From JAGLSB01 sp023135955 (GTDB lineage: Bacteria; Bacteroidota; Bacteroidia; Bacteroidales; GCA-2748055), in NCBI GenBank assembly GCA_030673645.1, contig DAOVIO010000006.1, positions 1 to 64,000 on the forward strand: a DNA stretch of 64,000 bases, read 5' to 3'. Positions within the stretch are counted from its first letter, which is position 1; each line of letters starts with the position of its first letter. A program made the position numbers and the translations under genes. Positions 43,442-52,593 of this stretch are shown here, piece after piece. A model generated the notes under the pieces. That model searched no databases and was not told where the DNA came from. It saw only the letters and a list, made by a program, of their open reading frames with translations.

Positions 43442-45217
43442 CTAATTATTTTCTAAATTTTTAATTCTCTCCAGAACTTCGAGATAACCAACATAATCCT
43501 CATCATCCTCTGGAGCCATAAACCAGTCGGCTCCAATTTTTAATGATTGAAGCATTAGAGTTGTATCTCCAAAATCTCCATAAAGATCTGCCAGATCAAA
43601 ATGCAGTTCGGCATCATTTGGGACTATACTTATACCAGCCATCAGTGCTTCAATTGCTTTCGGGAGATCATTCATTTTTTCAAAAATTTCTGAACGATAT
43701 TCTGCGGCGTCCGGGCTGTCTGCTGTAACCTCCTCAAGTCTATCGGTCCATAATAATGCCTCATCCCAATTTTCAAGTTCAATATATATATCAATCAGGG
43801 CCTCATAAGTATCTGGAAATTGTGGAATTTCTTCATAGGTTTCCAATGCAAGTCCTTTTGCTTTATCAAAATCACCAAGTCCAACATAACAATTGGCCAT
43901 CAGTCCTTTAGCAATCAAACAATTTGGATCTTTTTCCAATGCCCATTCAAACTTTGCTATTGCTTCTTCATACAACTCATCGTCTCCGAATAGATCATCA
44001 CCCTCTTCAACTGCTTCAGCTACATCCAGGCTAACATCAGCCATAGTTTCAAATGTTAACATTCCTTCTTTATATGACTCCACTGAAGAAGGATCTTTTT
44101 TGTCAAGTACAAACTCATCTAGAATCTCTCCATTAAGCATTGTATGTTTGTAACTCATTACAGATCCATCAATTTCAATACTGGTAAATCCAAAGACCCT
44201 TTTTGCTATTTTGGTAAAATTACTGGGGATTACATATCTCATTGGGGTTCCTCCGTTTCCACAAACTATATAAGTGATAGGCATATTTGCATTTTCACCT
44301 ATTATGGGAAGGCTACGTTCATAGTGGTGATCGTGTCCGTTCAGAACCATGTCAACATTATATTCATTGAAAATAGGTACAACAAGATCTTTAATTTTTA
44401 TCCTCGTATCACTATAATATTGCCCACCTGAAGAATACGGTGGGTGATGTTGGAGTACAAATCGCCAGGTCTGATGTTGGTTTTCTTTCAGATCATTTAC
44501 CAACCATTTTACTTGTTCATCATCATCCAGTAAAAATTCCTCGTCAGAACTTAAAATAATAAAATGAGCATTCCCGAAATCAAATGAATACCAACCCTTA
44601 TTATCAGAAGGTGGAGTAAAATAATTATAATAATTTGGGTCATTATCTTCATGATTTCCCTGGATGGTAAATATTGGTATATGGCTGATCATATTCCGTG
44701 TAGGAGTGAAAAATAATTTTTCCCATTGCTTATGCACTCTACCCCGATCCACTAAGTCTCCATTATGTAATACAAAATCTGCGTCACTTACAGATATGAG
44801 ATTTGCTACTTTTTCATGATTAAAAGGGCCATTTTTATTATCGCCGTATACAGCAAATGAAAAAGGAGAATCTTTTTCTACAGCTGTATTAAAATGAAAG
44901 ATTTCACTCTTTTTACCTGCACTTTCAACCTGATAGAAGTACTTCGTATCAGTTTCAAGTCCGGATAGAACTACTTCGTGGAGTTTAGCATTTTTATTAT
45001 CGGACAATTCAGTACCAAGTTCTTCAGTCTTCCCATAAAAAACGGTGCCATCGGATACGACAACGCCTTCCCAGGAAATATTAATACCGTCCATGCTTAC
45101 ATTCTGTACATAAGGTCCAACATAAAAAGTATGGGGTACGTCTTCCTTACAAGAACTGAGTAATACCAGTCCAAAAAAGGTAATGAAAAATAAGATTTGT
45201 CTTTTAATCTGTTTCAT
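43442..45217 (-). CDS. Purple-acid-phosphatase-like metallophosphoesterase lipoprotein with TPR C-terminus
   Basis: 591 residues. The lipobox is 'FGLVLLSSCKED' (Cys about 23). A fibronectin-III-like N-domain is at about 28-110 ('VQNVSMDGINISWEG'). The calcineurin-type catalytic domain (about 115-345) has all five metal blocks: 'VYGDNKNG', 'HNGDLVDRG', 'QGNHEDND', 'LQHHPPYSSG', 'NGHDHHYERS'. Residues about 400-591 form TPR-like helical repeats ('AIAKFEWALEKDPNCLIAKG'). It removes phosphate from exported substrates in the periplasm or at the surface. It is the last gene before the terminator, in line with pectin-degrading enzymes. The TPR fusion is unusual for this enzyme class. Confidence 0.88.
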   Translation of the reverse strand: MKQIKRQILFFITFFGLVLLSSCKEDVPHTFYVGPYVQNVSMDGINISWEGVVVSDGTVFYGKTEELGTELSDNKNAKLHEVVLSGLETDTKYFYQVESAGKKSEIFHFNTAVEKDSPFSFAVYGDNKNGPFNHEKVANLISVSDADFVLHNGDLVDRGRVHKQWEKLFFTPTRNMISHIPIFTIQGNHEDNDPNYYNYFTPPSDNKGWYSFDFGNAHFIILSSDEEFLLDDDEQVKWLVNDLKENQHQTWRFVLQHHPPYSSGGQYYSDTRIKIKDLVVPIFNEYNVDMVLNGHDHHYERSLPIIGENANMPITYIVCGNGGTPMRYVIPSNFTKIAKRVFGFTSIEIDGSVMSYKHTMLNGEILDEFVLDKKDPSSVESYKEGMLTFETMADVSLDVAEAVEEGDDLFGDDELYEEAIAKFEWALEKDPNCLIAKGLMANCYVGLGDFDKAKGLALETYEEIPQFPDTYEALIDIYIELENWDEALLWTDRLEEVTADSPDAAEYRSEIFEKMNDLPKAIEALMAGISIVPNDAELHFDLADLYGDFGDTTLMLQSLKIGADWFMAPEDDEDYVGYLEVLERIKNLENN

Positions 45218-45228
45218 AATAATCTATT

Positions 45229-47100
45229 TTATAAGGTTTTGATATTAAAACTATATTGAACATTCTCTAATATTGATGTTGGAGGAAATTCTGTTGTGAT
45301 AATGATAGGTACCGCCTGAAGAGCAGGATAAACAGCCCAGTAGTTATCTTTTCTCCCGATTTCCATTTTTACACCCTCAGTTTCGAGTTCCATAATAATC
45401 TCTGTAGAGCCGTCTGATATCTTAATTAAGATATCTGAAATTTGTTCAATATTTGTCTTTTCATGTAGAATAATGGGCTCAATAATCCTCACATTTTTGA
45501 ATTCATCATGGAATCTTATTGAAGTCGATTTTCTTATCACATCATCCGAAAACATATATTTGATACCATATCCTATTCCTCCTTCTTTTTGATCTCTGTT
45601 TTTCAACTCCCCATAAGCTGATATGTTATATATCCCATTTCCTTGATTGAAATCTGATGTAGCATCAAATTCATACAAATTAGTAAAGTATCCTTTATCA
45701 TTTTTAAATTCTATTCTAGGTGTTAAGATCTCTATGCTATCAGCTACGGGAAAAGACATTGGCTCCCATCTGTGATATTCAGTTTGAGATGAGGCAGTCA
45801 GAAAACCATAATTACGAATAGACAGATTAGAAATAGTGCCACCAGTAGGTCTGTGCATATACTTACTTTTTGGCCCTTTCGGATCTTTATAACCATAAGT
45901 TGTAAATGTCGCATTGTAATTATTAGTACTAATTGTTGCTACATTCAAGGTTGGGAAAATTTCAATTCCCGTTGATTCAGAAGGAAGTTTTTTATAAGGT
46001 GCAGATTCTGAATTAGTATAACTATGGGCCATTGCCAGATTTTTCGCTTTAGTAAAAGTTGGATAAATGCAAGGAGGATAATCCATGACCCTCCAGTGGT
46101 GCGGACCGTAACCTACTATTCCATCTTTCATACAGGTTTTAAGGTATTCCAAATTTCGAATTGAGGCATTTGAATAGACAGGATCTTCATCCGAAAACAA
46201 GCTGAATAGAACCTGAGAACCGTCAGATGTAGCACCACCAAAACAAGTCCATTTATTCGATCTGATTCCCCAGGAAGCGTCTAAAGAACCATCAGGGTAG
46301 ATAAAATGTATGTGTCTTTTCAGCGATTGCCGGATTTTGTCCATAACTATTGAGTCATTATTCAATCTGGCATAAATAGTCATTCCCCATAAAGACATCT
46401 CCATATTATAGCCTAAATCAACTCCATATTTAATATTAAAGACTCTTCCACCCTCACCAGTGATAAAGTAATCATCATCCATTTTTGCAATAACTCTTGT
46501 TGCCAGAGCCTCAGCTTTATCAGAATATTTTTCATCGGGAAATAATTGATATAATGTCATCAAAGTTGCACAAGTAGTTGCAACATAATTAATGCTGGCA
46601 AATTCCGGACTCATTACTTCTGTAAGGTAATTACCTGCATTTTTCATCGAGAAAAGCCACTCCTGATCTTCTTTTTCAGTAAGAAATTCCTTTAAAATTG
46701 GGTAAGCCTTTAGCATCATTAATAGCTGATCTGTAGAAGTCCCTGTCCAATCTTCAGGTGTTTCCTGCCATGAACCGTCTGGATACTGCTGACGAATTAA
46801 CCAATTTCCCAAAGCTATTGCTGATTCCCTATATTCAACATCCCCATTTATTGCATATTGATATGCAAAAGGATATACCGCTTCCGCTGCTCTTGTATGA
46901 TAAAGCTCACACAGAGGACAATCTATTGCTCCATAATGTTGATCAGTAGTATCAAGATTCTGCAAATTAAGAAGCGCATGATTTAATATTCCCAATGTAG
47001 AAATATATTGCTCTTTTACTTCTATTTCCTTAATCTCATTGGGTATATTACTACAAGAGGTAAATAAAATTAATCCAATGTATAAAAATAATTTTCTCAT
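45229..47100 (-). CDS. Large lipoprotein, probable alpha/alpha-toroid carbohydrate-active enzyme, family not assigned
   Basis: 623 residues. Lipobox 'YIGLILFTSCSN' (Cys 16). Residues about 30-330 are helical with repeats typical of (alpha/alpha) barrels: 'YHTRAAEAVYPFAYQYAING', 'GNWLIRQQYPDGSWQETPED', 'AGNYLTEVMSPEF', 'WGMTIYARLNND'. A 'CPLC' pair sits near residue 61. The C-terminal 290 residues are beta-rich, as in polysaccharide lyases that combine a toroid with a beta-sandwich; 'YPTFTKAKNLAMAHSY' marks the junction. I do not recognise a defined family, and lyase or hydrolase action on the same uronic-acid polymer is inferred from fold and neighbours only. Confidence 0.6.
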   Translation of the reverse strand: MRKLFLYIGLILFTSCSNIPNEIKEIEVKEQYISTLGILNHALLNLQNLDTTDQHYGAIDCPLCELYHTRAAEAVYPFAYQYAINGDVEYRESAIALGNWLIRQQYPDGSWQETPEDWTGTSTDQLLMMLKAYPILKEFLTEKEDQEWLFSMKNAGNYLTEVMSPEFASINYVATTCATLMTLYQLFPDEKYSDKAEALATRVIAKMDDDYFITGEGGRVFNIKYGVDLGYNMEMSLWGMTIYARLNNDSIVMDKIRQSLKRHIHFIYPDGSLDASWGIRSNKWTCFGGATSDGSQVLFSLFSDEDPVYSNASIRNLEYLKTCMKDGIVGYGPHHWRVMDYPPCIYPTFTKAKNLAMAHSYTNSESAPYKKLPSESTGIEIFPTLNVATISTNNYNATFTTYGYKDPKGPKSKYMHRPTGGTISNLSIRNYGFLTASSQTEYHRWEPMSFPVADSIEILTPRIEFKNDKGYFTNLYEFDATSDFNQGNGIYNISAYGELKNRDQKEGGIGYGIKYMFSDDVIRKSTSIRFHDEFKNVRIIEPIILHEKTNIEQISDILIKISDGSTEIIMELETEGVKMEIGRKDNYWAVYPALQAVPIIITTEFPPTSILENVQYSFNIKTL

Positions 47101-47108
47101 AACATTAA

Positions 47109-48218
47109 TTAATATGCCTGAGTAATATCTTTGTTTTCAGGCAGATCTAATAATGAACATACCTTATGGAATATTTCTGTATTTTCATAAATGCCACCAA
47201 AATTCTCCGAGCCTGACCCATAAGCAAACACTGGAACCATAACACCTGTATTACCATCAGTTGAAAAATGAGCCTCCACTTCGCCTGTTTCATAATTTCC
47301 ATCAAGAATTGTAACTCCTCCTGATTCATGATCTGCTGTTACCACTACCAAAGTTCCTGGATTATTATCGGCAAAGTCAAATGCTATTCCAACCACTTCA
47401 TCAAAGTCTATGGTTTCGGCTAGCAGATATTCAAGGTTATTTTCCACTCCAGCAAATTCAATTTGCGAGCCTTCCACCATTAGAAGAAAGCCATCCGGAT
47501 TTGTTATCAAAGTTTCAAGTGCAAGTTCCACAGATTTACTCATCATCTCACCACTTCCTTTGTGTGCTTCCTCAACATTATTATTGTCGACCAAAACTGC
47601 AAGTTTATCTGATGGCTTTGCTTCATCAATGTCATAATAAACTGTGAAGCCTTTCCTTTGTAACTGTTGTGTTAAATCTAAACCGTCAGCTCTGGATTCA
47701 AAATACATTAATCCTCCTCCAATAAACAGATCAATAGGAGATTGAATGAATTCATGTGCAAGAGTCTCTAATGATTTCAGGTCACAACCATGAACGATAA
47801 AAGCTGCAGGAGTTGAATGTAGTATCGAACTGCTGGTAATTAACCCGGTACTCATTCCTTTGAAGGCAGAAAGCTCAATGATGTTAGGATGAGCCTTCCC
47901 AATATCATCAATACCCAGCGAACCATTATTTGCTTTTTTACCTATTGCAATTGCAGAAGCTCCTGCTCTGGAATCTGTCACATATTTATTAGCAGATCCT
48001 GTCAAGGAAAAACCACAAACTTGAGCTCTTGACATATTCAAACTCCCTTTATTTGCTGTGAGAGCAGCATGCACTGTGGCAACCCCCATGCCATCGCCAA
48101 TCATCAAAATGACATTCTTTGTCTCCTGCTTATCTTTAATCAAATTTTCATAAGATTGATTTCCACAAGAATTGAATATCATTGAAAGAACAAAGAACAT
48201 AAATGCCAGTCTTTTCAT
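47109..48218 (-). CDS. Alkaline-phosphatase-family lipoprotein with altered metal site
   Basis: 369 residues with lipobox 'FVLSMIFNSCGNQ'. PhoA landmarks present: 'LMIGDGMGVAT' (Asp), the nucleophile in 'VTDSRAGASAIAIG', 'HSTPAAFIVHG' (Thr of the Mg site), 'LMVEGSQIE' (Glu) and 'VVTADHESGG' (Asp-His). However, the segment that is normally SQIDWAGH reads 'SQIEFAGVEN', and the later HTG motif reads 'GNTGVMVPVFAYG'. The Asp, His and His that hold Zn1 in E. coli PhoA are therefore Glu, Val and Asn. The fold and Zn2/Mg sites are kept. It lies inside the pectin-type operon, 8 nt upstream of the 623-residue lipoprotein gene. Confidence 0.88.
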   Translation of the reverse strand: MKRLAFMFFVLSMIFNSCGNQSYENLIKDKQETKNVILMIGDGMGVATVHAALTANKGSLNMSRAQVCGFSLTGSANKYVTDSRAGASAIAIGKKANNGSLGIDDIGKAHPNIIELSAFKGMSTGLITSSSILHSTPAAFIVHGCDLKSLETLAHEFIQSPIDLFIGGGLMYFESRADGLDLTQQLQRKGFTVYYDIDEAKPSDKLAVLVDNNNVEEAHKGSGEMMSKSVELALETLITNPDGFLLMVEGSQIEFAGVENNLEYLLAETIDFDEVVGIAFDFADNNPGTLVVVTADHESGGVTILDGNYETGEVEAHFSTDGNTGVMVPVFAYGSGSENFGGIYENTEIFHKVCSLLDLPENKDITQAY

Positions 48219-48263
48219 TATGTTACAATTTTAATTGAAAAATCAATATTTATCTATTTATCA

Positions 48264-49448
48264 TTAAATCCCATTATTAACAAACTCAGCTACAGGAACT
48301 ACATATACTTGTGGTATTCCTGATTTATCTGAAGTATATCCAATATATTTTCCTGAGGAACTGAAAAAGGGGTGTACATGTGAAAATTTCCCATCTCCAG
48401 AATCCATTGACGAATTCGGCCAGTCAATAATTTTTGATTTTCCTGTTTCGAGATTAATAAGTGTTAGGGGATTCGTTCCCGGCTCCTGGGAATCGGAAAT
48501 AAACCACTTACCTGAGACATCAGAAATGCCATGCCCAAGTCTTACAGTATCTGAGCCATAATATACTATTTCATTATTCCCATTTTTATCCATTGAATAA
48601 ATTGAAACAGGTAACCAACCTGGCACAGTTTTTTGAAAGAAAAAGAACTTTTCTCCATCGGTTGACCATGTTTCATGAGTAGCTCTGAAACCTTTTTCTC
48701 GAGTAAGAAATTGCCTCACTATTCCGGAAGAGAGATCAATTATCCAGTTTCTGGCTCGTAATTCCTGAGGCAAACTCATATCATTCTGAGTATCAGGTCC
48801 CGGAACAAAGCTTATTAAATCAGGGTATACAGGGTTAATAAGTGGATGAGAGATTCTTCCACCTATTTTCTCATGAGCAAGAATAATTTCATCGGTGCTC
48901 AGGTTGACTCTGAATATCTTATTTGATTCCTCTTCTACCGATGAGAACAGAGTGTATTCTCCATTGTTGGTGAATGAACCAGAAAATCTAATTCTTCCTG
49001 ATATTCTTCCCTTTATATCGAACAAAATTTCCTCCTTTTTGCTTTCAATATTTGTGGCATAAAGTTTCCCCTCATCAAAATAGCAAACCTGTTGTCCATC
49101 TGGATGAACAGTATAATCATCATCGTGAATTAACCTTCCCTCCGGAGATAAAACAGTATAGTTTCCTGTATTCAAATCTACTCGATAAAGCTTCCAGTCA
49201 CCGGATCGCACTGAAGAATAAATGAAATACTTATCATCACCGGAAAATGCCTGGCGTTCAAAGTAACATGCAACGCTGGCAGAATCGTGGTTTGTTAATT
49301 GCCATACTTCCACGCCGGTTCTGGCATCAGTGGTTTTAATCCACTCGGGAGGATAATTGATAGAATCCGACTCATTACAAGCCAATAAAAAAGAGAGAAT
49401 TAGGAAGAACATAAAAAAGTTAACATTTTTTCTATTGTAATTGCTCAT
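48264..49448 (-). CDS. PL22-like oligogalacturonide lyase (beta-propeller) lipoprotein
   Basis: 394 residues. Lipobox 'ILSFLLACNES'. The rest is a seven-bladed TolB-like propeller: repeated 'FSGDDKYFIYSS', 'VHPDGQQVCYF', 'FTNNGEYTLFSS'. Two family-typical stretches are 'RATHETWSTDGEKFFFFQ' at about 222-239 and 'HVHPFFSSSGKYIGYTSD' near residue 361, the latter with the HxH pair that binds the metal in characterised PL22 lyases. Such enzymes split unsaturated digalacturonate by beta-elimination. The start overlaps the GH28-like gene by 17 nt. A non-catalytic propeller is the alternative. Confidence 0.78.
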   Translation of the reverse strand: MSNYNRKNVNFFMFFLILSFLLACNESDSINYPPEWIKTTDARTGVEVWQLTNHDSASVACYFERQAFSGDDKYFIYSSVRSGDWKLYRVDLNTGNYTVLSPEGRLIHDDDYTVHPDGQQVCYFDEGKLYATNIESKKEEILFDIKGRISGRIRFSGSFTNNGEYTLFSSVEEESNKIFRVNLSTDEIILAHEKIGGRISHPLINPVYPDLISFVPGPDTQNDMSLPQELRARNWIIDLSSGIVRQFLTREKGFRATHETWSTDGEKFFFFQKTVPGWLPVSIYSMDKNGNNEIVYYGSDTVRLGHGISDVSGKWFISDSQEPGTNPLTLINLETGKSKIIDWPNSSMDSGDGKFSHVHPFFSSSGKYIGYTSDKSGIPQVYVVPVAEFVNNGI

Positions 49449-50817
49449 CTTCTAATATATTATTTGTATAATCCATTCCGTTTATTTGAATATTTTCAAC
49501 TTTCAGGCTCCCAACATTCTCAGTTTTAAATGCTGATGTGGCATTGTTAACCGTCACATTTTTAATGTTAATATTTTGAAGAGGTTTTTCTTCTGAACCA
49601 ATTAAGGAAATACCATATTCTTCTGCATTTTCACAAACTATGTTTTCAATAAACACATTCCTGAATTGTGGAGGATGACCTTCTCCTTCATTTTTATAGT
49701 TTGAATCTATCAGAATTGCGGATCTGGCATTTTGAAACTCGATATTTCTGACATAAATATTTTCCACGATTCCACCTCTGTCTTTGTTTCCTTTCAAATA
49801 AATACCATAAACAACATCTCCTGCAAATCCGCAATCTTCAATAAAAATATTATTTACACCTCCCGACATCTCACTTCCAACTGCAAAAGAGTTTAGCCCT
49901 TTAAAATTGCAGTTTCTGATAATGATATTTTTAGATTCACGCTTTAGTGTTCGCGCTTCCAAATCTCTTCCTGATTTAATAGCAATATTGTCATCCATAT
50001 TACTAAACTCAATATTCTCAATAAGAACATTCTCACATGATTCTGCATCTATTCCATCATTATTAGGATTTTGCGCATCATATCTTACTTTTCTGACAAT
50101 AATATTTTTAGAAAAAATTACATGAATGCACCAGAATGGTGAATCTGTGATTATTATGTCTTCAATCAGAATATTTTCACACTCATAGAACTGCACCATA
50201 TGTGGTCTTAAAAAATGTCCTTCACCAAAAATTCTATCTTCCAGCGGAACATTTGTATTATTCATTTTTCTGCTAAGAAGTTTATCCGGATTCTGGATTT
50301 TTTTCCAGGCCGACCATGTTTCTGCAGCTTCTCCATCAATTTCCCCTTTACCCGAAATGATTATATTTTTTTTGTTAATAGCATAAATAAAGGGTGAATA
50401 ATTATATATTCTTGTTCCTTCCCAACTGGTTAATACATTCGGCAAATAATCTTTAGGGTCAGAACTAAAGAATAATCTGGCTCCTTCTTCAAGGTGAAGA
50501 TTTATATTGCTTTCAAGGTGTAAGGGTCCTTTCATAAAATAATTTCCTTCCGGGACAATTATTTTCCCACCTCCATTTTCAGTGCAGTGCTCTATAATTT
50601 CATGAAAAGCCTGAATATTATCAAACCTTCCATCTCCAATTCCTCCAAAATCGAGCAAATTGAAGTTATTATCCTGAATAACTGGCTCAGTAATCTGATT
50701 AAGTATAGTTTCAACTTTATCCCATCCTGATGGCTCAGCATTCTCGACTTTTTGCTTACAGGCTGAAAAATTAATTAGAAGTAAAATTCCGGCAAAGATT
50801 AATATCTTATTCTTCAT
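49432..50817 (-). CDS. GH28-like polygalacturonase/rhamnogalacturonase lipoprotein
   Basis: 461 residues from ATG 50817; a TTG at 50838 would overlap the previous gene and spoil the signal peptide. Lipobox 'ILLLINFSACKQK'. Right-handed parallel beta-helix with 'FNLLDFGGIGDGRFDNIQAF' at the N-cap. GH28 catalytic blocks: 'NPNNDGIDAESC' (N-x-D), 'NMDDNIAIKSG' (DD), 'VGSEMSGGV' (in place of GHG), and 'YGIYLKGNKDRGG' where most members have RIK, so the Arg is replaced by Tyr. It cleaves galacturonan-type backbones by hydrolysis; the exact linkage is open. It sits 4 nt after the GH105-like gene. Confidence 0.88.
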   Translation of the reverse strand: MKNKILIFAGILLLINFSACKQKVENAEPSGWDKVETILNQITEPVIQDNNFNLLDFGGIGDGRFDNIQAFHEIIEHCTENGGGKIIVPEGNYFMKGPLHLESNINLHLEEGARLFFSSDPKDYLPNVLTSWEGTRIYNYSPFIYAINKKNIIISGKGEIDGEAAETWSAWKKIQNPDKLLSRKMNNTNVPLEDRIFGEGHFLRPHMVQFYECENILIEDIIITDSPFWCIHVIFSKNIIVRKVRYDAQNPNNDGIDAESCENVLIENIEFSNMDDNIAIKSGRDLEARTLKRESKNIIIRNCNFKGLNSFAVGSEMSGGVNNIFIEDCGFAGDVVYGIYLKGNKDRGGIVENIYVRNIEFQNARSAILIDSNYKNEGEGHPPQFRNVFIENIVCENAEEYGISLIGSEEKPLQNINIKNVTVNNATSAFKTENVGSLKVENIQINGMDYTNNILEDEQLQ

Positions 50818-50821
50818 ACAT

Positions 50822-52576
50822 TTAGTTTTTATTTTCAATTAATTGTAATATCTCCATTCCGGCATTTATTACCGCCCCCAGACCTCGTGGATCATGATCG
50901 GGAGTATTACGTTTTTTGTAAAAATCAGGGTCTGTACTCATCGATGTTCCCTGACAAATACCAGTAACCGTTCCATCATTAGCGATCTTTGATGCCACAG
51001 CTCCCCATGTAATTTCGGCTGTCTCTATATAAGTTTTATCAAGCCATCCCATGTTTATTCCTCTGCTCATTGCCAGTGATAATAAGGCCGTTGAAGAGGT
51101 CTCTTCAAAAGTTTCAGAATCATCAATTATCTGATGCAGAAAGCCGTTTGAATTTTGATGCTTTAGAAGTGCGGAAATGTGTTTTTTATAATACCTGAGT
51201 ATTGGTTTATAATCTGAATGATCAACTGGTAAGTCTTTCAATACTTCTGAAACTCCCCATATTAGCCATCCATTTGCTCTGCTCCAAAAAGGCATAACAT
51301 TTGAGGGATTTGAATGGCAATACCCGTGATGACATAAGCCAGTTTTCTTGTCCATGAGAAGTTCATAGAAAAGGAGGATCTGATTTGCTGCTTCATCAAT
51401 ATATTTCTCATCTCCCGTTAATTCTCCGTACATCATGAAAAAAGGAGCACTCATGAATAAATCATCTGCCCAAACGGTCTTTTCCCAGGGCTCAGGTCTG
51501 CACAGAATACCACTTGGTAATCTGCTTTGCCCGTTTAAGACATAATCAGCTATTTTATGAATCAAGTCTTCCGCCTCGGGAAGTTTATTCTCATTAAGTA
51601 AAGAAATGAATGGCAGAGCCGGAGCAGGTGCATCGTCTAACATTGCCATTCTAAAAATTCGATTATTAAAACCATGAATATCATATAATTCATGAAATTG
51701 ATACTCAAAAACCGGTAGGTTCTCAATAGTAAAATCACAATATTTTTCAACAAATCCTGTGTAATCGGGCATTTGGGTAAATCGGGCAAAATTCAAAACA
51801 GACCACAATGTTGCTCCAGTGGAATAGTGCCATTCATTGTATGGGTGCTTAGTAAATGATGCGTTATCAGGTGGTTTAACCCTGATTGTCAATTTCTGCG
51901 GGAATGTCTTCCAGGATAGAAAGCCATCCTCAACAGAATAAAAAGGTAAAATTCCGTTTTCAACTGAAGGTGTAGGAAGATTTTCCTGCGAAAAAGGTCC
52001 AATCGTAATCCATGGGGTTTCAAATTCAAGATTAAAGAGATTTAAACTGAAATGAACATCATCGTTTAAAAATCCATTTTTATGTGTGGCTACAATTCCA
52101 AATTTTGCGTCATTGATATGCTCGTGCCTGACAAGAATGTCATTTACCCCCTTATTTAATAAAACGGAAATGACCGTATCTGATTTATAAATATCGTACG
52201 CTATTTCCTTGAATATAAATTCTTTGAATTCGAGTTGTCTGAATACTAATTCTTTATTTATCCAAATAGAAATTGGTGAGTTCGAAGACAATGAAAAATG
52301 AATACTTTCATTGTTTGCAGATTCAATTTGAGAATAGGAGTACTGAATTTCTTTGTGCGAAAAATCTGAGAAATCTAATATCTGATAAGAATTAGTATTA
52401 TTAAGGAGTCGAAAAGAGAATTCAAAATTTGTATCCCGAATTATTTTATCAATTACACTATTGGTGACCTCTTTAATTTCATCTGAGTTCAGAACTCCAT
52501 TGTATTGAGAGAATGATGAAGAGCTAAATACAAGTATGAAAATACTAATGAAACAATATTTAAGACTTCGGCTCAT
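50822..52576 (-). CDS. GH105-like unsaturated rhamnogalacturonyl/uronyl hydrolase with N-terminal extension
   Basis: 584 residues. Signal peptide 1-23 ('SSSSFSQYNG'). Residues about 24-205 are a beta-rich region not found in standard GH105 (about 370 residues). The (alpha/alpha)6 catalytic part runs from 'WHYSTGATLWSVLNFARFTQ' to the end, with 'AMLDDAPAPALPF', the acid/base-bearing 'KTVWADDLFMSAPFFMMYGE', 'MPFWSRANGWLIWGVSEVL' and 'GTVTGICQGTSM'. It removes the 4,5-unsaturated uronic acid left by lyases, so it complements the neighbouring lyase. GH88 is a close alternative. Confidence 0.9.
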   Translation of the reverse strand: MSRSLKYCFISIFILVFSSSSFSQYNGVLNSDEIKEVTNSVIDKIIRDTNFEFSFRLLNNTNSYQILDFSDFSHKEIQYSYSQIESANNESIHFSLSSNSPISIWINKELVFRQLEFKEFIFKEIAYDIYKSDTVISVLLNKGVNDILVRHEHINDAKFGIVATHKNGFLNDDVHFSLNLFNLEFETPWITIGPFSQENLPTPSVENGILPFYSVEDGFLSWKTFPQKLTIRVKPPDNASFTKHPYNEWHYSTGATLWSVLNFARFTQMPDYTGFVEKYCDFTIENLPVFEYQFHELYDIHGFNNRIFRMAMLDDAPAPALPFISLLNENKLPEAEDLIHKIADYVLNGQSRLPSGILCRPEPWEKTVWADDLFMSAPFFMMYGELTGDEKYIDEAANQILLFYELLMDKKTGLCHHGYCHSNPSNVMPFWSRANGWLIWGVSEVLKDLPVDHSDYKPILRYYKKHISALLKHQNSNGFLHQIIDDSETFEETSSTALLSLAMSRGINMGWLDKTYIETAEITWGAVASKIANDGTVTGICQGTSMSTDPDFYKKRNTPDHDPRGLGAVINAGMEILQLIENKN

Positions 52577-52593
52577 ATAGATATTTATTTAAA

